Source: Rhizopus sp. PT2906 (Eukaryota; Mucoromycota; Mucoromycetes; Mucorales; Rhizopodaceae). Taken from it: 64,000 nt of DNA. The notes under the pieces were generated by a model. The model was not told the origin of the DNA. It saw nothing but the letters and a program-made list of their open reading frames with translations, and made no database searches. The translations under genes were made by a program, and so were the position numbers. This document shows positions 46,761 through 57,983 of this stretch, piece after piece. The DNA lies in the NCBI GenBank assembly GCA_025529335.1, contig JAMYHX010000059.1, positions 1-64,000 of the forward strand, in the 5' to 3' direction. Position 1 is the stretch's first letter. Each line of letters begins with the position of its first letter.

Positions 46761-47912
46761 GTTAGTAAAAGTGCATCTATATTAGATCAAGAGTACAGAC
46801 AAGGAATTAGAACATTGGAGTCATTAAGAAGGTTCCAAGTAGAAACGGCTGCACATGCAATTCGAGTAAGTTTTCATGGATTATCATTGAAGGATTCATC
46901 TCATTCACTTTGCTTATAGCATGTTGAAGCAGTTTTGCTTGACAAGTCAGATGCTATAAGAGCAGCCATATTAACGATATCAAAGCAAGAACAAGAAGCA
47001 CTTGCAAATGAATCTAGTGTAAAACATATATACTACAAAGAAATAACCTTTCTTATGTCTGTTCGTCATAGTTAACCAGAGACACACTGGATATGCTTGA
47101 CCAAATGGATGGCAAAAAGGATCTTGAACGGTTTATGATTGAGTATGAAAAGCTGGGATTCGTAAAACCAAAGCCTGTATGCTATGAAAACTATTATTAC
47201 GGTCGATGCAAGGAACTCTTGTTTGGATCACGATTGAATGATTATGCAAAGGAACATAATAGAACAGTGCCTTTGATTGTCACCAAATGCATAGAACGAG
47301 TCGAATTACTAGGCGGTTTGGAAAAGGAAGGCATTTACAGAGTCTCTGGTAGACAAAGTAATATTGATTTATTAAAGAGTGAATTTGAAAAGGACGAAGA
47401 ACTGGTTGAATTGGTGGATTCAAAATATGATGTGTTTACTATTGCTTCTGTATTAAAGTTGTATTTAAGAGAACTAAAGGATCCCTTGTTTGATTTTCCA
47501 ATGAATGATCGTGTGACGTACTCAAGTAAGATCAATAACAAAAAATAGATTTTATGTGCATAACTTTTAATATATATAGAACTGGAGAACTATAATGATC
47601 GTAAAAGCATACTTGAAAAATCAATAAGCAACTTATCTCAAGCAGAAAGAGACACCTTAAAGACATTGATTACTCATCTAGCCAAGTAAGTTCCTACTAT
47701 TCTTCTTTTTTTCTTTTTTCTTTTCTTATTAAACCGACTTTATCAGAGTGGAGGCAAAATCTAATCTTAATAAAATGACCATCAAGAACCTATCCCTCAT
47801 GTTTACACCTGCTATATTCCATGACCACAATCAAGCAGAGAATAATGGTGACTGGTATGCAGATAAAGTGCTAGAAGATTTGATCAAGAATTACAAGACA
47901 TTAAACTTTTAA
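45595..47912 (+). CDS. F-BAR and RhoGAP domain protein (Rgd1-like)
   Basis: About nine exons. The start MHNRSNKSLNTDKEEE is the first ATG that splices into VASIEAQFEYVNKLLKWSIL. The N-terminal half is an F-BAR helical domain: DLEKFINTLRARISAEEVYV, an Asn-rich insertion (about 45910-45950), IEKKIEIRKEFINCLKYQTE, RRKRVKAVLNEKNANYL and LHKNYFNKCSEYV. A Ser-rich linker and another helical part (FQVETAAHAIR) follow. The C-terminal RhoGAP domain has VPLIVTKCIERVELLGG, the arginine finger in LEKEGIYRVSGRQSNI, VLKLYLRELKDPLFDFP, and MTIKNLSLMFTPAIFH. The protein should bind curved membrane and turn off a Rho GTPase (Rho3/Rho4 for yeast Rgd1), linking actin and endocytosis. One intron contains 66 consecutive T. 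Confidence 0.88.
46694..46759. repeat. Poly(T) tract, 66 T, inside an intron
   Basis: Longest homopolymer in the window. It fills most of an intron in the F-BAR/RhoGAP gene, between the donor GTAAGTGG (after ...KKEVHDAG) and the acceptor GGTTAG just after the tract. It serves as an extreme polypyrimidine tract; its length may be unstable or affected by assembly. Confidence 0.9.
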
Positions 47913-48122
47913 TCTCTCCCTTTTTCTGATGATACCAACTGCGCGACGAAAAGTGTAACAGAATTACGTGAATTGCCTTTTTAGGATACTTACTAATCCC
48001 CGATGCATTGTTCTTCCGCGATCTTTGAACCATTACTGTTTACCTTTTGCATTTAAATTAAAAAATAAAACTTATTCTTTTTCTTTTTTTTCTCTTCTTT
48101 ATTATTATTTTATAAAAAAAAA

Positions 48123-49793
48123 ATGAGCTTACAACAATTGATGAATGATAGGATTCATCCTACTTTACAACTTGTACAGGACAAGGTGAATGAATATATT
48201 GAAAAATACTTGGAAAAAAAGACAGTCGCTCTTGGCATTTCCAGCGCCATTTCCATATACCTTGTATCCAAATACATCATCTACCGAATCTACTTGCATC
48301 CATTGAGGCACATGCCTGGACCCAAGGTTGACTGGATCCCATTTTTAGGTAATTTTCGAGAAATTATCCAGTCAGAATCAGGTGCACCTCACAAACGATG
48401 GTCCAAGCTGTATGGCGGCATCTACATGTACCACGGAGAATGGAATCAGCCACGTGTCGCTGTGACAGATGATAAGTTACTCAAACAACTTTTGACAACC
48501 CAAGAGTACGATTTTATAAAGACACCCGATAGTCAGAAATTCCTGTCTCGCTTCCTGGGCAACGGCTTGCTCGTGGCAGAGGGTCAACAACACAGATTCC
48601 AGCGTAAACTCCTGAATCCTGCCTTTTCTGTACAATCCATCCGATCTATGGTTCCTCTGATGGCTAAACCAGGATACCAACTGCGTAGACTCTGGCTAGA
48701 CAGGATCAAGGAAAACGATAATGAAGAATTTACAGAAATTGAAGTATCTACTGGTCTCTCGCTCGCTACTTTGGATGTCATTGGATTAGCAGGGTTTGGT
48801 CAAGACCTCAAGTCGGTTGAACACGCTGGCACAGAGAACCAGAGTAAGCTCAGTCAAGCTTATCTTCACATCTTTTCAGCCGATCTCTCTCTCTTTCGTA
48901 TCCTATCATTTATCTTTCCTGTTCTCAGAAATGTGCCTACAGAGCGAAATAGGATCATTAAGCGCGACCTTCGATGGCTGGAGGAAGAAAGTAGGGCACT
49001 TGTGCAAGCAGGCATTGATCGCGCAGCTCGAGAAAAAGATAGTCAAGAAAAATCAAAGGATCTGTTGGCTCTCATGGTAAACTTAATTGATGACGAAACT
49101 GGAAAGGGTATGACTGCAGAAGAATTGAGAAATCAGTGTATGACCTTTTTGGCAGCAGGGTAAATATATATATATATATATATATATTCAAGTAAGCACG
49201 CCTTTAACATTTTATATAGTCATGAAACAACTAGTGTCAGCCTTAGCTGGTGTCTGTGGTTACTTGCTCAGAATCAAAAGGTTCAAGAGGAATTGCGTAA
49301 AGAAGTACGTTCGTTATTTACAGACGATGAGTCTGTTCCTTCCTATGACGAAATCAACGCCTTGCCATTGCTTAATAATGTCTGTCGAGAAACACTTCGA
49401 CTGATTCCTCCTGTGCCTGTCACAAACAGAATCACACGTGTTCCTGTTGTGCTAGGTTCCTATGCTTTGCCAAAGGGTACAGTAGTCTTTTTACCCTTGA
49501 TCGTCAATCATCATTCCAAAGAGATCTGGGGCGACGATGCAGAAGAATTTAACCCCTACCGCTGGGAAACAGACAAGGTCGGAAACGCCTATCAATATAT
49601 GCCATTCTTGGCCGGTGGTCGACAATGTATTGGGTACAAGTTTGCATTGATCGAGATGAAACTTCTTCTCGCTATTCTCATCAAGGATATTCAATATTTC
49701 GAAAAACCTGGATTTACAGTCAGAAAGAAGCAGCAAATTACGCTGAGACCGTTCCCAAATATGGTGCTGTGGATGAAGTCCATCAATAAATAA
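48123..49793 (+). CDS. Cytochrome P450 monooxygenase
   Basis: 536 residues from two exons; the 60-nt intron (49160-49219) is TA-rich. An N-terminal hydrophobic segment (VALGISSAISIYLVSKYIIY) anchors it to the ER, followed by the proline hinge HMPGPKVDWIPFLG. Hallmarks are all present: I-helix AAGHETTS (the intron splits AG from GH), K-helix ETLR (ExxR), the PERF-like FNPYRW, and the haem loop FLAGGRQCIG with the Cys ligand. Length is normal. Mucoralean P450s form several lineage-specific families; I cannot assign the family or substrate. The stop lies 18 bp from the stop of the convergent ABCD transporter gene. Confidence 0.93.
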
Positions 49794-49811
49794 GCTTTAT
49801 TTTATACATGT

Positions 49812-52663
49812 CTACTCTTCTTCTTCTTCTTCAGCATTGTCTTGTAGTTTTTCTTGAGGCTTGGATTTACCGTGACCAAAGCCAAAAGCAGAGTTTATAT
49901 CTTCAGGGTCCATTCTATTTAAAGCAATTGTGAGTGACGGATGATGACACCTGTTTTTGTTACATACTCTCTAAATTCATAATGTCCTTCTCCATCAAAA
50001 CGTAATAGGTATTCGTGGTGACGAATCAAAGAGGTTCTAAAGAATTCTTAGTTTTCTAGCGTATAAGTCTTATAGATCTATACCTATGTGACACTGTAAA
50101 GAGTGTAATACCGACTTTACGAGCATGCTCGTACATCAATGCTTCAATATCTACACTGACTGCGCTTGTACATTCATCAAGAATAGCCTACATTGAACAT
50201 AGGTTAGAAATCATTTAGCAACATGTTCGTGCAACTTACGAATTGTGGCTTATGGTAGAACAAACGAGCCATGGCTACTCGTTGCTTTTCACCTCCGGAC
50301 AAGACATCGGCCCAATCGTGAACTGCATCCCATCCTCCTTCTCTTTCGACTAAATAACCGAGATGAACCGTATCCAACAATTTCATCAGTTCCTCATCAT
50401 TGTAACCCTTGGCAAATGCTTCTTTTTGCGTGTCAGGATAAATGACTTGATCTCTAAATGTTCCCAGAGGAAGATATGGCTTTTGAGGTACATAAAACAG
50501 TTTACTAGCTTCAGGTTTTGTCACGCTTCCGCCTACATAAGAGCGTGTGAGATGATGTATCGATGTAGGGGAGTACACTTACCAAACAAGGGCCATAAAT
50601 CGCCCAAGATACGGAAGAGTGAACTTTTACCACATCCATTTGGACCAGAAATCAAGCAGTTCATGCCTGTGCTCACCTTGAATGACAGATCCTTGACGAG
50701 GATGTCACTGTTGGGAGTGACAATAGGTACATTATCAAACACGATGACACCGTCACGAATGAGAACTTTGCCCTTTGTATTGGTGGTGTCTACTATTTTG
50801 TTCTTGCCTGCACTGCCTTCTTCATTTGACATCATCGTACGCTTATATTTACCTTGACGTACATCAGTCAAGACATCAAATAACTCTGCAACACGGGACT
50901 ATATATTTTGCACATATCATTATATACACATTGAGCCACAAAACACAAAAACAAAGCTTACCGTATAACCTGCAAAACGGGTTAAATCTCTGCCAGTCAA
51001 AATAAGTCGACCCACTGCTTGAGACAGGTTGATCAAGTAACTTGCTATGATACAAAGAGAGTTAGTCTTTTTTATGCTTAAGAAAACAAAAAGACTTACA
51101 GTTTCTGGAGTAATCTTCCATGAGCTTGGTAGGATCATGATCAGCACCCATGTATTTGGTAGCTAATATAAATGAGTTATCTGTCTTTTTGCTTGTTACT
51201 ATTGTTATTACCATAGCGAGGGTCAAATACAGGTCTGGCTAATAAACTATAAAAGGAGGGTTAGCAATAGACCCCCAATGTGTGGGATAAACACTTACTA
51301 ATAGGCAGTCATCGTTGCACAGTATTTCACGAGCACTGAATCAAAGATGCCGTTGAGGAAGCGAAGGGTGTATACTTTTCGAACATGGTTGGAAATTTTT
51401 TCAAATGTATTGTTAACCACTTCCTTTTCTCTTTCTCCACCACGATAAAATGCAATTTCTTCTGAATGTGTAATGATACGAGACTAGTAACGATCAGGAT
51501 AAGAGACGATGCAATCGTTCTTCACTTACATGTGCAAAACGGAAATCACCTTCTAATTTCTGCTCTGTTGCAGTATCTATAATCTAATGTTAATTTTGTT
51601 TTATAAATAATAACCAAAGCTTACATCGACCGAATGGAGGGGAGAATGTTCGGAGCAAGACACCCGAAGCGATAAAGTAAGCAATCATAAAGAAGGGTGC
51701 TTCATTACCACTACATGCGACTATAAGAATATGTTTTCCCCAATATAAATAAACACTTACATGGCTTCACCTAATTTATAAGCAAACAAAAAGATATCTA
51801 CAACAGGCTTTGCAATATCAGAATAAAGATGAGACAGATTTTCAGAGAATTTATCAATATCTTGAGTCAAGAGTTGATCTGCATTCTGAAGTCTATTGTC
51901 CAAGTTGGCAATCTTGTAAAAAGTGATACCATCCAGATATTGATCGTGTGCATGCTATAATAATAATATCATCGTCAATACCCCCTGCTATTGAATAACC
52001 CATATCATAAAAATGTTACCTTGGTCAAACGTTGACGGAAGGAAAGTGCAAGTGCGTTGATAGTCAGTTTGAGTGAATTATTGACGATACTCATTGGCCA
52101 CTGTATAAGTGTAATCGGTTAGTCAGCATATTTCTCTCTCTCTATTTTGATAAAATCATCTAACCATCATCAAACCAAATTCAACAATAGCTCTCGCAAT
52201 GAATTCTTTGCGGTCTCTTGAAACAATAGCTTTCACTACTTGACTGTATAGATACTCTTTTGTAAATACATACACCCGTTTTTGTTTCTTATTTGTTACC
52301 CGTTGAAACCCGAAAACCAAATATCAAGCCAAGTTCTTGCAATCAGTACTGTAGCAAGTACAAACAGTAAACCAGACTCCTTTGAAAAGAGACCTACAAA
52401 GCTACGTTTATATTTGTTATGTTGACATTATATATTCTCTAACCTGGCACGCAAATAGGAAATAGTTTCTTCATTTGTTCAAGGAACTCAGCGTTGACAC
52501 CTACTTTCTTGTACTTCTTTTTTGTTGCTGTATTTGAGCCATGAGTGTCCTTTTTGATAGTATTGATTTGGCTTCTTGCTTTGTAGATCGCATAGAGTAA
52601 AGAGATAACTAAGAGACCAGACAGCGGTTTCTTCTGTCTTAGACTGGAAAATACGTGAGCCAT
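49812..52663 (-). CDS. Peroxisomal ABCD half-transporter (ALDP/PMP70/Pxa type)
   Basis: At least ten short introns. The start MAHVFSSLRQKKPLSG (52663) is preferred over an upstream ATG in an A/T-rich leader. The membrane domain includes KESGLLFVLATVLIARTWLD and FRQRLTKHAHDQYL, then the peroxisomal ABC hallmarks NADQLLTQDIDKFSENLSHL and the EAA-like EEIAFYRGGEREKE. The single nucleotide-binding domain has Walker A GPNGCGKSS, Q-loop FYVPQKPYLPLG, signature LSGGEKQRVAMARL, Walker B AILDECTSAVSVDIE and switch TVSHR; the C-terminus RHHEYLLRFDGEGHYEF is diagnostic for ABCD proteins. The tail is poly-Glu. It should dimerise and import long-chain fatty acyl-CoA into peroxisomes for beta-oxidation (family knowledge). 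Confidence 0.93.
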
Positions 52664-53161
52664 AGTGAAGAAAAAGAACAAAAAAAAAAAAGAGAGAGTG
52701 GAAAAAAGTGTAGTAATTTTGAAAAAAGATTTATGTAATGCGAATCAATTTGTTTGTTTTGATTGGTTGACAATCATGTGAAAAAAGGTACAGTGTCCGC
52801 GATGTCAAATTGTGCATGGAGTCCAACATTGGGATACATACCATTTTGTTTCGATTATGTAAGCGCTTTTTCAAACAATGAAGCTTATTTGATAGCATAG
52901 TCTTATATAGAATGTAAATCTTCTTTATGATTAAATGCTTGAGAGAAAGACCAAAATCGCTATCAAGATTCATAAAGTGTATTGCTCATTATGAAGCATA
53001 TTGTTGTGACAAGTGTATGTGTGTGTGGGTGGCATACCAAGAATACTTGTTGAATTTTATTTGTATGATGGGGATGTGTAAATAGCACACTCTTCATTAC
53101 CTTTTTCATTTTAACACTTTTATCAAGAAGAGAAAGAGAGACGATAATGGAACAGAGGTAA

Positions 53162-53413
53162 ATGAGAGGAATGACATACAAAGTCGAACATTTCCCTCAA
53201 TCTATCAATGGTATTTTGAAAACACTAGATGAACATCAACATCATTATACATATCAGGCTTCTGTTATTCAAGATCTAATGAAAAGTCGCGAATACAAAG
53301 CTGCTTACTTGTTTTCCATGCTCAATATTTCTAAAACTCAATTGAATCATTTCTTGTCAACCCTTCTAATCTTCTTTCATTATTTTTTCTTCTTGGTGTT
53401 ATTGGTTATTTGA
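53162..53413 (+). CDS. Small hypothetical protein
   Basis: Begins MRGMTYKVEHFPQSINGILK, continues with a helical-looking, His/Gln-containing stretch (DEHQHHYTYQASVIQDLMKS) and ends in a very hydrophobic segment (IFFHYFFFLVLLVI). Either that segment is a C-terminal membrane anchor, or a short intron (GTGTTATTG to CAATAAATAG, with GCTAATC before the acceptor) replaces the end with PRQVSQD. The front half has coding character and conserved-looking codon use; I do not recognise it. The two readings cannot be separated without transcript data. Confidence 0.35.
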   Translation: MRGMTYKVEHFPQSINGILKTLDEHQHHYTYQASVIQDLMKSREYKAAYLFSMLNISKTQLNHFLSTLLIFFHYFFFLVLLVI

Positions 53414-53616
53414 ATGCTAATCTCAATAAATAGCCAAGACAAGTGAGTCAGGACTGAATCAAGTATTCCTTTTCATTTTTCGATGGATAATTAACCGCCC
53501 TTGAGCCAATGCTTTAATGGTTTGCATTATATAAAAGATTGTCTGACCATGTTTTATTTTTTAATGTGATACGCAAAGAAAAACTCGATACGTAGGATGA
53601 AAGTCTAACGCTTTCT

Positions 53617-54883
53617 TTAATAAGGGTATTGCTGATGATAAGGTTGTCCATAAGACTGTTGTTGATGTTGTTGTTGAGGTTGACGTTGTTGAGGTTGAGG
53701 TGTACCATATTGAGTACCTTTATTGAAACTTTGGTTTAGTTCGTCGTCCTGAATAGACTCCTTGATTTCCCAAACGTTCTGCTTTGCACCAACAGAGAAT
53801 TCCAAATCTTCCTTGGTGATTGAATCCCAGTACTTGTAGACCATCATGACAGCAAGCAAGGTGCAAATGGAGCCAAAGAAGGTACCGTCGATATAATGCT
53901 TGACTTCATCACAAATATTGACAGAAAAGACATACAAGATGACTTGACCGACAATAAAGAAGGCAACACCAAACAAAATATCACCCAATGGCCATCGATC
54001 GTCTAGTGTGTTGACAACAAGAATGATTTGTGAAATGACATAGACGATGAAGGCGATACCGTTGAAGATAAAGTAAAATGCCCAGAGTGCGCCTGGTGCC
54101 TTATTGGAGAAGGGGCTGATGTTTTGAAAGGTGGCGATTGCAATAAATCCGGTGATTAGAAAGATAACTAGTGAACTGATTCTGATAGACTATAATTAAA
54201 ATAATTATAATCAGTTTCTTTTTCTCTTCTCCCTTTTTTCTATTCGATTCTATTTACCCAAAGCGATAAGGGTGTACCATCTTCTGCAAATTGGAATCCA
54301 ACAAATCCATTTAATAATAGACACCAAAAGGTGGCACACATGAGTCCAATATGTACAGCAGTAAACCACTAAAAAAGCGTGAATTAGTTATGTAATAAAG
54401 TGATCATCTCTATTCTCTTCATACAGGATAAACTGGCGATGCTGTTGGTATAACACCAGTAACAAGTAACATCTCGAGGAATACTGTTATCATGTATAAG
54501 TAAAAGAACATTACGATTTCCTTGCGACCTTAAAGATGGTTTAATAATGTGTATAAATATTTGTCTTGTTATGGAATTGTTACCAACAGCTGTGTATTTT
54601 GATCTAATGTGATAAATCATGATGGCTGCCATAATGATGGCTACAATATCAGTGACGAGTGTGGCTATAACATATGGAGTTAATGATCACAGATAAATAT
54701 AAACAAAGTTTATATTAATATACCTGGCTGAAATACAATGTTTCCCGCAAGATCAATATTACGAGAATAGCACACTGGCTCGATACCATTGGGTTGACCT
54801 ATTAAAGGACAAAGGGATAATGCTACTGTTTGACAGATACCATTGAAGCTGAATGATTCAAACTTGTAAATTATGCCAACCAT
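53617..54883 (-). CDS. CHS7: Chs7-type chitin synthase export chaperone
   Basis: Spliced gene starting MVGIIYKFESFSFNGICQTV at 54883. Family blocks follow in order: GQPNGIEPVCYSRNIDL, then VFQPATLVTDIVAIIMAAIM, IYHIRSKYTAVGRKEIVMFF, VTGVIPTASPVYP, WFTAVHIGLMCATFWCLLLN, GFVGFQFAEDGTPLSLW, then further membrane segments and VYKYWDSITKEDLEFSVG. The C-terminal tail is Gln/Pro/Tyr-rich (QRQPQQQHQQQSYGQPYHQQ), a low-complexity addition. There are about seven membrane segments. Chs7 is an ER membrane protein needed for folding and ER exit of Chs3-type chitin synthase, so the gene serves cell-wall chitin synthesis. About four introns. Confidence 0.93.
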
Positions 54884-56951
54884 ATAAACAAGGATGGGGC
54901 TTAGGAAAGAAGAAGAATAAAAGTAAGAAAGAAATAGAATAAATAGGGGAAGTAGTTTTATATTTTTAGCCTCCTCTTTTATGTAACACGAATTGTCAAT
55001 TGGCTAATTCTAGGTCCCCTTTTTTTTTAATTAGTTCTATACATAAACGGCTGGGTCTTTAAGCAAGGGACATAATCAAATACTCTTGAAAAGAGACACT
55101 TCACATTGTATGTGATGTTATAGACTCACAGATGGTAATTTTAATACAGTCTCCCCAAGATTAGCATATCCCCTCTATCTCTTTTTTCTTGGCAACTTAC
55201 CAAAGACATGGGTTACTTTTTTCAATCATGAGAGGTGAATACCAAACATGACATTAAAGACACTGTAGTTATTCCATTATTCCTAATAGTCAACCTTCTT
55301 TCATCTATATTTATAAGGGGGCTAGATATTTTTTTTTTTTGACTGTTGGTTTTTTGATTGAGATATTCCACCAATCTTAGCCACCAATTTGTTTTTTATT
55401 TCATATCATGTATTATGGAATGGGGAATATAAGAAAGAATGAAATCAAGAATATATCACTAAATGGGATTAGGAAAGAAGAACGAGATCAAGACTATATC
55501 CTAAAAGTGCATTATATGATTTATTAACTCGACAAGGTACGAGATGTTTATTATCACGATGACATGCCGAGGAAAGTACTGCATGAGAGCATAAAAGTTA
55601 GAAATGGGGGATCACAAAACCACCATCAGTACCAATTTTTTTCAACATTGGGAGATCCAATGGCATTGCAATGATTCCAAAAGCAGCGGCCAACTTTGGA
55701 CAATATACCAAGGTTCTTAAGTGGGTGAGCACCACATGCACCAGAAACTAGGCTGTGATGTCAACAAAACGTTTCAATCTGGGCTAATGCTACGGGCGCT
55801 TCCTTGGGACGCTACATGTGACATCACTTTACAACTTCACGCTAACCTAAGGCTGTCCAGTTCACTCTCTCTCTCTCTCTCTGATATAAAATACGACGTT
55901 ATCATAATTACACATGAGCTTAGTGATCTTTGTTGATAGACTGACAACAAAAGATCAAAATAAACACATCAATAACAACATTTCTTTTTTATCTCTTTCT
56001 TCTTGAAAAGAAGCAACCCAAGATGACAACTTCATAAAGTCATGTTTAGCTTGACGCTACATATTCAAAAGCTTTGTTGGGCGACATCATAGATAGTGGG
56101 TAGAGGTATTGGTCTATTTTTGAGTGCACCAAGTGTTTGCTTTTTTTTTATATTTTCTTATGGTTTTTGCAAGCAAATGGTCTTCATGCGCACCTTAGAA
56201 CTGTTCATCTGATTGAATCTGGACTTTATGCCCGCTATTCATCAAGGCATCATTCATTTCCCTCGAAATTTGTCATCCTTTCACGACTTTAAGCAATCAT
56301 TGACTTGCTCTTCACGGTGATCTCTGATTTGGGACGAAATACAACCATGATTCGAGAATCGATTGATTGTATTGATGATCGTGGCGGCACCATTGGAACG
56401 ACAATCAACCGTCAAGATTCGTGGATAGAGGGGTAGTCGATTGGCAATGGCCACGACCCTCCTGCCGATCCCCACCTTTTATCGAATTAAAGAAAATTTT
56501 TTTTGCCATGATATTAAATAAATTGCCTGTCTTGATTGAACTGCAATAAATGTGAAATGAAAAATGAAAAATGAAAAATGAAAAAAAGCAAATTGACATT
56601 GCGAACACTGCATATCATCTGTTACTACTCTCTCTCTCTATCTCTCAGACTTGTTTGTGTTTTCTTTTCCTTTTTTGGTAAAGTGTAAATTGTAAAGTGC
56701 CAAAGTCGATTTATCCTCAAACTTGCAATATTTCAGCGCATATTCAGCAAACCCGGCTTTTTAGCACCTTGTTTCTTTGATCTCAATGCTTACGAGAGGG
56801 AGCTAATCTACAGCTCGATCATTTCTTCTTTAATGGAAACGATCTCACCTCAATTATTAGCTAAAGTCGTCGCAAGTCACTTGTGGAATCGTTATTTTTT
56901 ATTGAATTGACTTTTAAATCTATAAACAATTTTATTGAAAGTTGTGGGATA
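54884..56951. other. Intergenic with one copy of a direct repeat
   Basis: 2-kb interval after the Chs7 start and downstream of the glycosyltransferase stop. No convincing gene. It has a (CT)n stretch (about 55865-55881), the first copy of a repeat found again on the other side of the glycosyltransferase (55913-56053) and a short GAAAAAT tandem array (about 56558-56590). Confidence 0.5.
55913..56053 (+). repeat. Direct repeat flanking the glycosyltransferase, left copy
   Basis: Shares in order with 58940-59034: CATGAGCTTAG/CATGACTGAGC, TTTGTTGATAGA, CTGACAACAAAAGAT, AATAAA, then AACTTCATAAAGTCATG, TTTAGCTTG. The left copy carries an extra pyrimidine-rich insert of about 50 bp in the middle. 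Confidence 0.65.
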
Positions 56952-57983
56952 TTAAATATACCAAAGACCGAATTTCTGCAAGTCTTTCTTCTTGTTTTCT
57001 CCTACACGATAGTTTGCATGAACTATCATAGGTGTCATATTATATTTCGTAGGTATATTTCTATCAAAGTATAATTGGCCTTGAGGGAAAAGCATTAGAT
57101 CAAGCAAGGCAATAGGACTCGTCTGATAGCTCAGGTTCAAGTCATCCAACACCCGGTTTATTGCCCCTTGCTGTGTCACTTTTGGCTCCTTATCTTGAAT
57201 GTAGATTGAAGAGTCCAAGATGCGCTTGTTCATGAGAGTAGGTCTCATAATATAAAATCCAGAGTTGACGATCTTTTGTTCGGTTTCTTGACTGAATAAG
57301 GTTTCTGTGCGTACCTTTCTCGAGTTGAGTTTCATGGTAAGATATTCATAAATATGTGGAGATGTAAACACGATATCAACATCTGAGAACCAGACTGTGA
57401 TGTCTGCATAGAGTAATCTCTCTACCACCAAGGATTTGGCATGGGTGATCGGCGTATATCCTTCTGATTTCCATCCTTCAAATTCGCCTGATAGCTGTTT
57501 ATGATACCACGTATCGGGAATCAACACTACATTGCGACCATATCCTGCATCTGTCAACAGCTCAACCATTTTTTCATCAATAGCAAAGACCACAAACTTA
57601 TCATCCAGTCCACATTTTTTGAGCGATTTAATCCAGTTTAATGTATATTCGCCCATGCCATGATTAGCAACAGCTGTCAGTAGTATCTTGTCTTTACGAT
57701 GAACACGCAGGTTTGGCTTGATTATTCTTTCAAGTGCGTCATTTAGTTTACCCCAATCCTTTGGTTTCCATTCTTCGTCACTCAAAGGCTTTGTTATCAC
57801 TTGTTCTTCTTTTTCTGGTACAATTATCTCTTCTTCGCTGTTGTTACTATTTAAGGTATCGAGCAGATCTGATGATAGGAGTGACTGTGTTGGTGTCAAG
57901 TTATTGAATAATGCTAATAATGAGATAATAAATATTGCAGCTAACAGCATCACTAATGCTCTATTCTTTGTCCATCTTTCCAT
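56952..57983 (-). CDS. Type II membrane glycosyltransferase (nucleotide-diphospho-sugar transferase family)
   Basis: Intronless, 343 residues from MERWTKNR at 57983; an upstream in-frame ATG (58061) would only add residues translated from a Lys/Phe-rich leader. A short basic cytosolic tail is followed by one membrane anchor (ALVMLLAAIFIISLLALF) and a lumenal domain. Catalytic features: LLTAVANHGMGEYTLNWIKS, then FVVFAIDEKMVELL, and the metal-binding DxD in VWFSDVDIVFTSP, then NSGFYIMRPT and MIVHANYRVG near the C-terminus. This matches the PF03407-type fold (plant GT77 and fungal relatives adding galactose or xylose). Probably Golgi, glycan or wall polymer decoration; donor and acceptor unknown. 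Direct repeats lie on both sides. Confidence 0.82.
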   Translation of the reverse strand: MERWTKNRALVMLLAAIFIISLLALFNNLTPTQSLLSSDLLDTLNSNNSEEEIIVPEKEEQVITKPLSDEEWKPKDWGKLNDALERIIKPNLRVHRKDKILLTAVANHGMGEYTLNWIKSLKKCGLDDKFVVFAIDEKMVELLTDAGYGRNVVLIPDTWYHKQLSGEFEGWKSEGYTPITHAKSLVVERLLYADITVWFSDVDIVFTSPHIYEYLTMKLNSRKVRTETLFSQETEQKIVNSGFYIMRPTLMNKRILDSSIYIQDKEPKVTQQGAINRVLDDLNLSYQTSPIALLDLMLFPQGQLYFDRNIPTKYNMTPMIVHANYRVGENKKKDLQKFGLWYI

